Below are positions 51,037 through 58,693 of a stretch of DNA of 64,000 nucleotides, in pieces. The position numbers and the translations under genes are program-made. Below the pieces are notes generated by a model. The model saw only the letters and a program-made list of their open reading frames with translations, did no database searches and was not told the DNA's origin. The first letter of the stretch is position 1, and each line of letters opens with the position of its first letter. The DNA comes from Planobispora rosea (GTDB lineage Bacteria; Actinomycetota; Actinomycetes; Streptosporangiales; Streptosporangiaceae): NCBI RefSeq assembly GCF_014648175.1, contig NZ_BMQP01000010.1:159681-223680 (forward strand), in the 5' to 3' direction.

Positions 51037-51249
51037 GTGATTGCATTCGACACCGTCCCCAAAGGCGACGTCAGCCCGGGCCTGATCGGGTTCCTCGTCG
51101 TGGCGGCCCTGGGATTCGCGCTCTTCCTCCTCATCAAGTCCATGAAGCGGCAGATCTCGAAGATCGAGGTCCCCTCCGAGGCGGAGCTGCGCAAGGTCCC
51201 GGCCCAGGCCGAGCAGCGTACGCCGGAGGGCGGCGACCGGCCGAGCTGA
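51037..51249 (+). CDS. Small single-span membrane protein (Rv1083-like)
   Basis: 70 residues: short N-terminus, one helix (LIGFLVVAALGFALFLLIKS) and a charged tail (KRQISKIEVPSEAELRKVPA). It follows mca by 34 bases and corresponds in position and type to the small protein after mca in mycobacteria. GTG 51037 is the only start. Function unknown. Confidence 0.85.
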   Translation: MIAFDTVPKGDVSPGLIGFLVVAALGFALFLLIKSMKRQISKIEVPSEAELRKVPAQAEQRTPEGGDRPS

Positions 51250-51252
51250 CCC

Positions 51253-52401
51253 TCAGTCCGAGGACGACCAGGCCCGCTCCAGGGCCCGGGGCAGCCCCCA
51301 GTGCCCCAGCGGGGTCAGGACCTCGCTCTTGTCGACGATCCCCAGTGACGCCCACAGCGGCGTCACCGAACCGAACAACATCTCGGCGGCCTCCAGATCC
51401 TCCGGGTCGTCCAGGTCCACGTCGATGTCGTCGGACTCGGCGATCAACCGGGCGATCCGCTCCGGCGAGGCCAGCACCCCCGGGCCACGCCGTGCCAGGG
51501 CGGCGACCACCGCCAGCCAGTCCGCGTGGTGGATGGCGCACAGCGCGGCCAGCACCGAGTCCTCATGGCTGAGCTCAGCCTCCAGGTCGGCGAACTCCTC
51601 CAGCGTGTCGTCCTCCTCCGGCAGGTCGGAGACCGGCCCGGCGATACCCGCCACGACGGACAACCAGAGATCCTCGTCGTCCTCGGGCAGCGGCTGCCCC
51701 TCGTATCCGGCGCACGCCCGCAGCACGTTCCCGGGATATCCGGGCGCGGCCAGCATCTCGCGCAGCTGCGCGCACGCGGCCCGCAGCTCCCGGGAGGGCC
51801 GCGCCGGCTCGGGCAGCTCCGCCAGGATGCGCCGCAGCTCGGCGAGGGCGTAGGCCTCCTCCTCGTCCCAGGCGGCGAACATCTCCTCGTCCTGCTCGTC
51901 GCTCACCACCGTCCTGGGGATCCGGCCGTCGGGCAGCGGGGTGCCGAGCCAGCGCTCCTGCAGCTCCTCGTAGGTCTCACGGGCGTTCCCGTCCCGGCGG
52001 GCGAGGGCGTCCGGATCGATCTCACCCGCGGCGACCCGCTCCTCCAGGTGGGCGACCAGCCGGCGGTACATCTCCTCGGCGACCGGACCCCGCTCGTCCT
52101 CCTCCGGCCAGACGAAGAAGCTCCGGGTGAGCAGCAGCGGCTCGGTCCCGGTCGACTCCAGCCACCACTGCACGTCGCCCACCGTCGCGTTCCCCGCCTC
52201 TATCGCGCTGAGCGTCGCCTTGGCGGACTCCCAGAAGGCCACGGACAGCGGGTTGCCCGCCGCGAACAGAGCGCGCCGCAGGTCGGGAAGGGCCACCAGG
52301 GCGACCCCCGAGGGCACGGCGAGAAGGGCACGCGCCACATCGCGCCGCGTCAGCTCGGCGGCCGGACGATCGGAGTACGCGCAGACGAAGTCGAGATCCA
52401 C
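51253..52401 (-). CDS. Hypothetical acidic protein beside the hydrolase/Fxs region
   Basis: About 382 residues, rich in Glu, Asp, Leu and Ala, with no membrane span or recognised motif. Segments include DLDFVCAYSDRPAAELTRRD, LLTRSFFVWPEEDERGPVAE, EERWLGTPLPDG-like, AAWDEEEAYALAELRRILAE and LASPERIARLIAESDDIDVD, suggesting an all-helical fold. GTG 52401 is chosen because the upstream extension is Pro/Ser-rich. TAGGCT eight bases before could give a nearly leaderless message. The gene converges on the small membrane protein with only a three-base gap and is divergent from the alpha/beta hydrolase. I do not recognise it. Confidence 0.7.
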   Translation of the reverse strand: MDLDFVCAYSDRPAAELTRRDVARALLAVPSGVALVALPDLRRALFAAGNPLSVAFWESAKATLSAIEAGNATVGDVQWWLESTGTEPLLLTRSFFVWPEEDERGPVAEEMYRRLVAHLEERVAAGEIDPDALARRDGNARETYEELQERWLGTPLPDGRIPRTVVSDEQDEEMFAAWDEEEAYALAELRRILAELPEPARPSRELRAACAQLREMLAAPGYPGNVLRACAGYEGQPLPEDDEDLWLSVVAGIAGPVSDLPEEDDTLEEFADLEAELSHEDSVLAALCAIHHADWLAVVAALARRGPGVLASPERIARLIAESDDIDVDLDDPEDLEAAEMLFGSVTPLWASLGIVDKSEVLTPLGHWGLPRALERAWSSSD

Positions 52402-52535
52402 GCTCCGTGAGCCTACGCCTCCCCCGGGGTCCGCGGGAGATGGCGGGCACCCCGACCACCCGACGGGCAAACTCCCGGTACGGAAATCCACAAAACGGGA
52501 AACATCTTCAGGGTCGGACAACGGGGAGGTCGGCC

Positions 52536-53402
52536 TTGACGGCACTGGTGCACACGCCGGACGGAAGGATACTCGGGGTCGAGGAGAGCGGAGTGCCGGA
52601 CGGGAAACCGATCTTCCTGCTGCACGGCACCCCCGGCAGCAGGATCGGGCCGTCGCCGCGCCCCACGATCCTCTACCGCATGGGAATCCGGCTGATCACC
52701 TACGACCGGCCGGGATACGGGCTCTCCGACCGGCTCGCGGGCAGGAGCGTCGCCGACGTGGCGGCCGACGTGGCGGCGGTGGCCGACGCCCTCGGGATCG
52801 GGCGCTTCGCGGTGACCGGCCGCTCAGGCGGCGCGCCGCACGCGCTGGCCTGCGCGGCGCTGATGCCGGAGCGGATCACCCGGCTGGCCGCGCTGGTCCC
52901 ACTGGCCCCGCGCTGCGCCGAGGGGCTCGACTGGTTCGAGGGCATGTCGCGGTCGAACGTGATCGAGTACACTGCGGCGGCCCGGGACCCGGTCGCGCTC
53001 ACCGCCCTGCTGACCGGCGTCGTCGACCAGGTCAGGGCCGACCCGACCAGGCTGGTCCCGGCGTTCGACACCGAGCTCCCCGAACCCGACCGGCACGTCG
53101 TCGCCGACTTCGGGATCCGGCGGATGCTGGCCATGAACTTCGCCGAGGCACTCCGGCAGTCCGCGGGCGGCTGGGTGGACGACGCCGTCGCCTTCAGCGG
53201 GCCGTGGGGCTTCGACCCGGCCGCCATCTCCGTGCCGACCCTGCTCTGGCACGGGGACGAGGACGTCTTCTCCCCCGTCGGCCACGCCCGCTGGCTGGGG
53301 CAGCGGATCCCGGACGCCACAGTGATCATTCAGGAGGGCGCCGCCCACTTCGGCTCACTGCGCGTCCTTCCCGACATCCTGAGCTGGCTCGCCGACGGGT
53401 GA
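52536..53402 (+). CDS. Alpha/beta-fold hydrolase
   Basis: 288 residues. The oxyanion motif HGTPGSR, nucleophile GRSGG, Asp in HGDEDVFSP and His in EGAAHFGS form a Ser-Asp-His triad in the usual order. The cap region is moderately long. TTG 52536 is preferred: GGGGAGG (52523-52529) is six bases upstream and LTALVHTPDGRILGVEE begins the first strand. Substrate unknown. It is convergent with fxsT, with a strong hairpin between, so it need not belong to the Fxs system. Confidence 0.88.
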   Translation: MTALVHTPDGRILGVEESGVPDGKPIFLLHGTPGSRIGPSPRPTILYRMGIRLITYDRPGYGLSDRLAGRSVADVAADVAAVADALGIGRFAVTGRSGGAPHALACAALMPERITRLAALVPLAPRCAEGLDWFEGMSRSNVIEYTAAARDPVALTALLTGVVDQVRADPTRLVPAFDTELPEPDRHVVADFGIRRMLAMNFAEALRQSAGGWVDDAVAFSGPWGFDPAAISVPTLLWHGDEDVFSPVGHARWLGQRIPDATVIIQEGAAHFGSLRVLPDILSWLADG

Positions 53403-53412
53403 CCCGGCCCTC

Positions 53413-53456
53413 GCCGGGGACCGCTCCACTCCGGCCGGAGCAGAGCGGTCCCCGGC
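53413..53456. terminator. Bidirectional terminator between hydrolase and fxsT
   Basis: Perfect 14-bp arms GCCGGGGACCGCTC (53413-53426) and GAGCGGTCCCCGGC (53443-53456). The 16-base loop contains CTCCGGCCGGAG, which folds again. It sits between convergent stop codons (53402 and 53470). Confidence 0.85.
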
Positions 53457-53469
53457 CGCCGGAACGGCG

Positions 53470-56400
53470 TCAGAACGGCTGAGGTTCGAGGTCGCGGTTG
53501 ATCCGCCGCCACTGCCGCAGGTGGGCCAGCGTGGGATGATCCTCACCCAGCACGCGGGCCTTGACCGCCAGCACCCGCTCCCGCAGCCGCTCCGCCTGCG
53601 CCGTACGGTCCGACGCGCGCAACGTGATCGACAGGTTGGCCTCACACGTGAGCGTGTCCGGATGCTCCGGGCCGAGCGTGTCCCGCAGCGCGTCGAGCGT
53701 GCGGCGCTCCAGCGCCTCCGCCTCCGTCGTCCTTCCCTCGTCGGCCATGCAGTTGGCCAGGTTGATCGCCGCGGACAGGGTGAAGGGGTGGGTCTCGCCG
53801 AGCCGGTCGGACAGGCCGCGCAGCACCTCCCCGGCCTGTCCCGCCGCCCGGCTCACCTCTCCGGTGCCGCGCAGGTAGATCGCCAGGTTGTTGCGGGCGA
53901 TCAGGGTGCCCGGATGGGTCTCACCGAGACTCTCCCAGTAGATGCGCACGATGGCCGCGGCGCGGTCGCGGGCCCCCTCCTTGTCGTTCAGGGCCGACTC
54001 GCAGCAGGCCAGCTCAAGAGTGGCGGCCAGCGCGTCGGGGGTGCCGGGGTAGCGCAGCCGGTAGCGCTCCTCGGTGTCCTTGGCCAGCTGCCAGGCCTCG
54101 TCCTGGTCGCCTGCCCGGCGCAGGGAGACCGCCAGGCTCTTGGCCGTCCTGAGGGTGTCGACGAAGTTCTCCCCCAGGGTCTCCCTGTAGTGCTGGAACG
54201 TACTCTTGAGGATCTCCACCGACTCGCGGTAGTTCCCGAGCTCGCGCAGATCCCGGGCGAGCTGGGAGGCGGAGTAGAGCGTGTAGGGGTGGATGGGGCC
54301 GAGCACCCGGCTACGCCGCCGGAAGGTCTCCTCGTCCAGCTCGCGGGCGTTGCGGCTGTCGCCGACGAGCCGGTAGGACAGCGCGAGGTTGTGCGCGGCC
54401 GCGAGGGTCCGCGGGTGGTCCTCGCCGTACAGCGTCTTCCACCGGTCGAAGGTCACCCGGTCCATCTCCAGCGACCTGGTGTAGTTCCCCAGGCCGCGCA
54501 GGTCGGCGGCGAGACCTCCGGCGGTCATGAGCGTGTGCGGGTGCCGCTCGCCGACGACCCTGCGCTGCATGTCCCTGACCCACTCGTCCAGGTCGTGGGC
54601 CTCCTGGTACTTGCCCTGGGAACGCTTGACGTTGGCCACGTTGAACAGCAGGTGCAGGCGCTGGCGGTCCTCGACGCCGAACTTCTCCTCCCAGTAGTTG
54701 GCCAGGAGGTCGCCCAGCACCAGCGCGCTGTCGAAGTCGCCCCGCTTCCACAGGTAGCGCACCCGGTCCGTGAGGAGCTGCCGGGTCTCCTCCTCCACGC
54801 ACTCGGTCGCGCGGGACGGCTGCAGGTGCTGCCAGATGAGGTCGTAGCGGGTCCAGTTCTCCGGGTCGTCCACCTCGCCCTGACGCGGCCTGGCGCCCAC
54901 CAGGATGGTGTGCACCTCGTGGCAGGCCTCCTCCTGCTCCTCCCGCGTCATCTGGCTGCGGATGACGGACTGCACCAGCCGGTGCACCTGGATCGTGTTG
55001 TTCCCCTGGTCCACCCGGCCCAGCGCGAACCTGCCGATCTCCTGGATCACCTGGCCGAGCACGAGCTTCTCGCGCAGGGAGTCGTCGTACGGCAGGAGCG
55101 AGCGGATCATCTCGTCGCTGTAGAGCAGGGACATCGAGATCGGCTCGGGGGCGAAGAACGCGCACAGCTGCAGCAGCCGCACCGCCGCGGGCGAGTTCTC
55201 CCGGAGCTTGCTCAGCGACAGGTTCCAGGTGACCGCCACGGGGTGGGGGTAGTCGGCCGGCTGCCGCATCGACAACACCCGGGCGGTCTCCGACTCCAGC
55301 TGCTCCACGAACGTGGCCGCGGGCATGCCGGTCTCGGCGAGCCACGCCGCGGCCTGCTCCACCGCGATCGGCAGGTGGCCCAGGGCCGCGGCCACCTCCA
55401 GCGCGTCCTCCGCCGCCAGCCCGGGGACCCGGCGGCTCAGGTGCTCCAGGCTCTCCTCCCGGCTGAAGACGTCGACCTCCAGCGGGGCGGCCACGCTCGA
55501 CCAGGCCTGGTTCCGCGAGGTGATCACCACGTGGCCGGTGCCGCCGGGGAAGAAGTCCCGCAGGTCGTCGGGGTCGCCGGCGTTGTCGAAGATCAGCAAC
55601 CAGCGGGAGTGCGGGCTCCCCAGCCGCAGCGCCTCCCGCACCGCCCCCACGACCTCGGCGATGTTCTCCCCGACCCGGATGTCGAGTTCGCGGGCCAGCT
55701 CCTCGAAGGAGGAGTTGATCCGCTCGCGGTCCTCGGAGGGCACCCACCAGACCAGGTCGTAGTCGGCCTTGAAGCGGTGGGCGTACTCCAGCGCGACCTG
55801 CGTCTTGCCCACGCCGCCCAGGCCGTACAGCGCCTGCGGCAGCACCACCGCCGTGCTGCCGCCCGTCAGGTGCTTGCGGAGGGTCTCCAGCACGGTGCCG
55901 CGGCCGGTGAAGGCGGCGTTGCGGGTGGAGACGTTCCACACCCGGGGCTCGCTGCCCGGGAAGCGCGCGCCCACGGCGGACAGATCCGCCGCCGCCAGCG
56001 CCTCGTTCCCGCCGAAGGCCTTCAGCAGGGTCTCGGCGGCAGGGCGTTCACCGAGCCTGGTCAGGTCGCTCAGCGCCCGGTCCCCGAACGGCGGCGGGAA
56101 GCGGGACTCCGTGACCCGCACCGGGACCAGCTCGCCCCGGCCCGCCGCCTCCACGGCCGCCGCCTGCGTCCACACCTCCAGCGCCCGGGGGGCGCGCACG
56201 TAGGCGTCGGAGAGCACCACCAGGGTCCGGGGGGCGTCCCCGTCGGCGTCCGCGGCCTCGTCCACGTCGACGCCGCGCAACATGACCCGGTAGCCCTGGC
56301 GGTCGAGGACCGCCGCGATCCAGTCCGCCCACATCCGGTCCTCGTGCGCGTAGCTGACGTGCACGTCGGTCTGGAGCGCCGGGTGCCGCCGGACGAACAT

Positions 56401-57357
56401 CTCCAGGTGGCGGAGCCGTACGGACTCCTCCATGCGCGGGAACGCGGAGACCTCGCCGTTGGTGATCACCGCGGTGAGCCGCTCGAAGGCGGCCAGCAGC
56501 GAACCCGGGCGCGCCGCGTCGTCGCCGAAGGTCGAGAGGATCTCCTCGAAGGCGTAGAAGGGCGTGTAGGGAATCTCGACCGCGCCCCAGTACTCGTCCG
56601 CCTCCTCCGTCGTCATGCCCCTGGGGAAGCCCTCGAACTTGCGGCGCGCCAGCGCCCGCCCGACGTCGCACCGTTCCTTCTCGCCCATGTCGATGCGCAT
56701 GGGGACGGGAAGGATCCTGATGTTGCGGTCGCGGTAGCGCTCGCTGATGTCCCTGGCCATCTGCGAGGCTCCGTCGATGCCCTGGTTGGCCAGCGTGAAG
56801 CAGTCGACCAGGACGTCGGGCATCTGGACCGTGCAGATCCCCGCGATGTCGCTGGTGCCGGTGCGGCTGTCGATGAGGATGTAGTCGTAGCAGGCCTTCA
56901 TGTCGGCGCGCAGCGCGTCGAAGAACTGGCCGCCGCCCTGCCGGTCGTAGAAGTTGTCCCAGTTGAACCCGGACACCGGCGAGGAGTAGTCGCGGTTGAC
57001 CCGGCCGGGTGAGAGGTAGTCGAGGCTGCCGCCGTCGGGGAACTCCCAGTCGAGGGAGATCGCGTGCTTCTCCGCCTTGGCGTACTCCTTGTGCCAGTCG
57101 CCGGGGCGGGGCTCGTTGCGCATCGCGGCCCACTGGTAGTCCGCGATCAGGTCGATGACGCCCGCCGTGGTGGCGGCCACCCCCGGCGCGAGGAACGGGT
57201 TGAAGAACTTGTGCAGGCCCGGGGACTCCAGGTCCCAGTCCACCACGAGCACCCTCTTGCCGGCGCTGGCGAGGATCCACGCGGTGTTGGCCAGCGCCAT
57301 GGTGCGCCCGGTACCGCCCTTGTATGAGTAGAAGGTGATGACCTGTCCTTCGCTCAT
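53470..57357 (-). CDS. fxsT: FxSxx-COOH system tetratricopeptide repeat protein FxsT
   Basis: 1295 residues in four modules. Residues 1-~300 are a ParA/MinD-like ATPase with the deviant Walker A YKGGTGRT (12-19) and VVDWDLESPGLHKF. Residues ~331-450 are TIR-like (DVHVSYAHEDRMWADWIAAV, LVVLSDAYVRAPRA). Residues ~480-800 are an NB-ARC/STAND NTPase with YGLGGVGKT (511-519), LLIFDNAGDPDDL, and GHLPIAVEQAAAWLAE. Residues ~870-1290 are about ten TPR-like repeats of the HPHTL/HPDTL type. It is predicted to be a sensor/effector platform, architecturally like NLR proteins. ATG 57357 comes two bases after the fxsC stop, with GAGGAG overlapping that stop, so the pair is coupled. Confidence 0.93.
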   Translation of the reverse strand: MSEGQVITFYSYKGGTGRTMALANTAWILASAGKRVLVVDWDLESPGLHKFFNPFLAPGVAATTAGVIDLIADYQWAAMRNEPRPGDWHKEYAKAEKHAISLDWEFPDGGSLDYLSPGRVNRDYSSPVSGFNWDNFYDRQGGGQFFDALRADMKACYDYILIDSRTGTSDIAGICTVQMPDVLVDCFTLANQGIDGASQMARDISERYRDRNIRILPVPMRIDMGEKERCDVGRALARRKFEGFPRGMTTEEADEYWGAVEIPYTPFYAFEEILSTFGDDAARPGSLLAAFERLTAVITNGEVSAFPRMEESVRLRHLEMFVRRHPALQTDVHVSYAHEDRMWADWIAAVLDRQGYRVMLRGVDVDEAADADGDAPRTLVVLSDAYVRAPRALEVWTQAAAVEAAGRGELVPVRVTESRFPPPFGDRALSDLTRLGERPAAETLLKAFGGNEALAAADLSAVGARFPGSEPRVWNVSTRNAAFTGRGTVLETLRKHLTGGSTAVVLPQALYGLGGVGKTQVALEYAHRFKADYDLVWWVPSEDRERINSSFEELARELDIRVGENIAEVVGAVREALRLGSPHSRWLLIFDNAGDPDDLRDFFPGGTGHVVITSRNQAWSSVAAPLEVDVFSREESLEHLSRRVPGLAAEDALEVAAALGHLPIAVEQAAAWLAETGMPAATFVEQLESETARVLSMRQPADYPHPVAVTWNLSLSKLRENSPAAVRLLQLCAFFAPEPISMSLLYSDEMIRSLLPYDDSLREKLVLGQVIQEIGRFALGRVDQGNNTIQVHRLVQSVIRSQMTREEQEEACHEVHTILVGARPRQGEVDDPENWTRYDLIWQHLQPSRATECVEEETRQLLTDRVRYLWKRGDFDSALVLGDLLANYWEEKFGVEDRQRLHLLFNVANVKRSQGKYQEAHDLDEWVRDMQRRVVGERHPHTLMTAGGLAADLRGLGNYTRSLEMDRVTFDRWKTLYGEDHPRTLAAAHNLALSYRLVGDSRNARELDEETFRRRSRVLGPIHPYTLYSASQLARDLRELGNYRESVEILKSTFQHYRETLGENFVDTLRTAKSLAVSLRRAGDQDEAWQLAKDTEERYRLRYPGTPDALAATLELACCESALNDKEGARDRAAAIVRIYWESLGETHPGTLIARNNLAIYLRGTGEVSRAAGQAGEVLRGLSDRLGETHPFTLSAAINLANCMADEGRTTEAEALERRTLDALRDTLGPEHPDTLTCEANLSITLRASDRTAQAERLRERVLAVKARVLGEDHPTLAHLRQWRRINRDLEPQPF

Positions 57358-57359
57358 GG

Positions 57360-58589
57360 TCACTCCTCGGGCCTGGTCAGCTTGGGACGATCGATCTTGT
57401 CCCCCTCGGGCGGGTAGGCGGGAGCGCGGTTGAGATAGCGCTGCTCCGCCCTGCGCAAGACGTCCGGCAGCATGTCCCTGAAGTCGTCGAACGTGGGGAT
57501 GTACGGCCTGGCCTCCGGCTCGGCCAGCTTGTTGCCCAGGGCCGCCCGGAGGTGGCTCCTGAGCAGCTCCTGGTGCTCGGTCGTCTCGGGATCGTCCCGG
57601 TTCCAGGGGACCATGACGGTCACCCAGGGCCGGCCCGTCCGGTCCACCGGGCCCAGCACCCGCCTGCACGCCTCGCCGGGGGTCGCCCACGGGTCCACCA
57701 GCACCACCCCGGGCGCGTGCGAGTCGTCCGCGGAGAGCATCTCGGCGTGCTCGTCCAGGGAACCGATCTCCGGCAGGAACCCGCGCGAGCGCGCCACCTC
57801 CGCGACGCAGGCGGCCAGCGGCCTCGACTCGTCACCGCTCCGGTAGGGGTCCCACTGGGACGGCGTCTCGCCGTAGTAGAAGGGGCTGCGTCCCGGCGGC
57901 ATGCTCCCGTGGTCGGGCGCCACGACCGTCACCGTGATCGGCCGCTCCGGCGTGCTGTCGGCGAAGACACTCCGTGCCTCGGTGAAGTTGGGGATGTCCG
58001 CCCGCGGCATCGGGGTGTTCTCCGCCACCTCGATGATCCGCCGCCCGAGCTCGTGGACGGCGTTCTGGTAGTGGTCGCGGTACTTCTTGAGCTTCATGAT
58101 CCCGTAGAAGCCCTTCTCGGCGTAGTGCCTGCCGAGATCGGCGTGGTTGAACTGGATGTCCCGCGCGACCTGCGGCATCCACTCCACCCGGACCGGCGTC
58201 CAGAGCGCGGGCACGATCGCGTCGGGCATCACCCCGCCGGCCGCGACATGGTCGCTGGCGCGGTTCACGAAGGAGGCCCACTCCTTGCCGCACGCCTCAC
58301 TCTCGAAATACCGGGGCGAATAGAGAGGGACGAACACCCGGCAGCTGGAGAGCTGCTCGGACAGGGTCCGCGGCCAGTTCTCCCCCGTCCGCAAACCCCG
58401 GTCCATGTATCCCGCCGCACCGGCGGGCAGGCCGGTGTGATGCATGATGTAGTCGCAGAGCGCGCGGAAGAGTTTCTCGACCCACTGATTGGGATCGCCG
58501 TAGTCCGTCCCGTCGTGCGGGGGGACGTGGGCGTAACTGAGGAAGAAATACGGCCCTGGAGAACCCCCCGCAGGGTACGGCGCAGTCAT
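57360..58589 (-). CDS. fxsC: TIR-like protein FxsC
   Basis: 409 residues. The N-terminal half is TIR-like: GPYFFLSYAHVPPHDGTDYG, WVEKLFRALCDYIMHHT, GENWPRTLSEQLSSCRVFVP, YSPRYFESEACGKEWASF. The C-terminal half is a Rossmann-type alpha/beta region (ITVTVVAPDHGSMP, VVLVDPWATPGEACRRVLGP) followed by a helical end. This matches FxsC, the constant TIR-like partner of Fxs loci. Whether it binds or hydrolyses NAD is unknown. The usual catalytic Glu of TIR NADases is not assignable here by eye. ATG 58589 follows GGGAGGAGG by three bases. Confidence 0.92.
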   Translation of the reverse strand: MTAPYPAGGSPGPYFFLSYAHVPPHDGTDYGDPNQWVEKLFRALCDYIMHHTGLPAGAAGYMDRGLRTGENWPRTLSEQLSSCRVFVPLYSPRYFESEACGKEWASFVNRASDHVAAGGVMPDAIVPALWTPVRVEWMPQVARDIQFNHADLGRHYAEKGFYGIMKLKKYRDHYQNAVHELGRRIIEVAENTPMPRADIPNFTEARSVFADSTPERPITVTVVAPDHGSMPPGRSPFYYGETPSQWDPYRSGDESRPLAACVAEVARSRGFLPEIGSLDEHAEMLSADDSHAPGVVLVDPWATPGEACRRVLGPVDRTGRPWVTVMVPWNRDDPETTEHQELLRSHLRAALGNKLAEPEARPYIPTFDDFRDMLPDVLRRAEQRYLNRAPAYPPEGDKIDRPKLTRPEE

Positions 58590-58693
58590 CCGCCTCCTCC
58601 CGTATGGAATCACTATAGAAACGCGACATTTATTGGAAAAGTGTCAGGCGCGCGTTTTCCGTGTTTCCTGCGGGGATCGGGAGATCTCCGGGA

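Noticed and set aside
53521..57012. Very long plus-strand open frame opposite fxsT
   Set aside because: It is antisense to a gene with clear domains. High GC leaves reverse frames open, and its translation is Arg/Val/Gly/Leu-rich without any domain.
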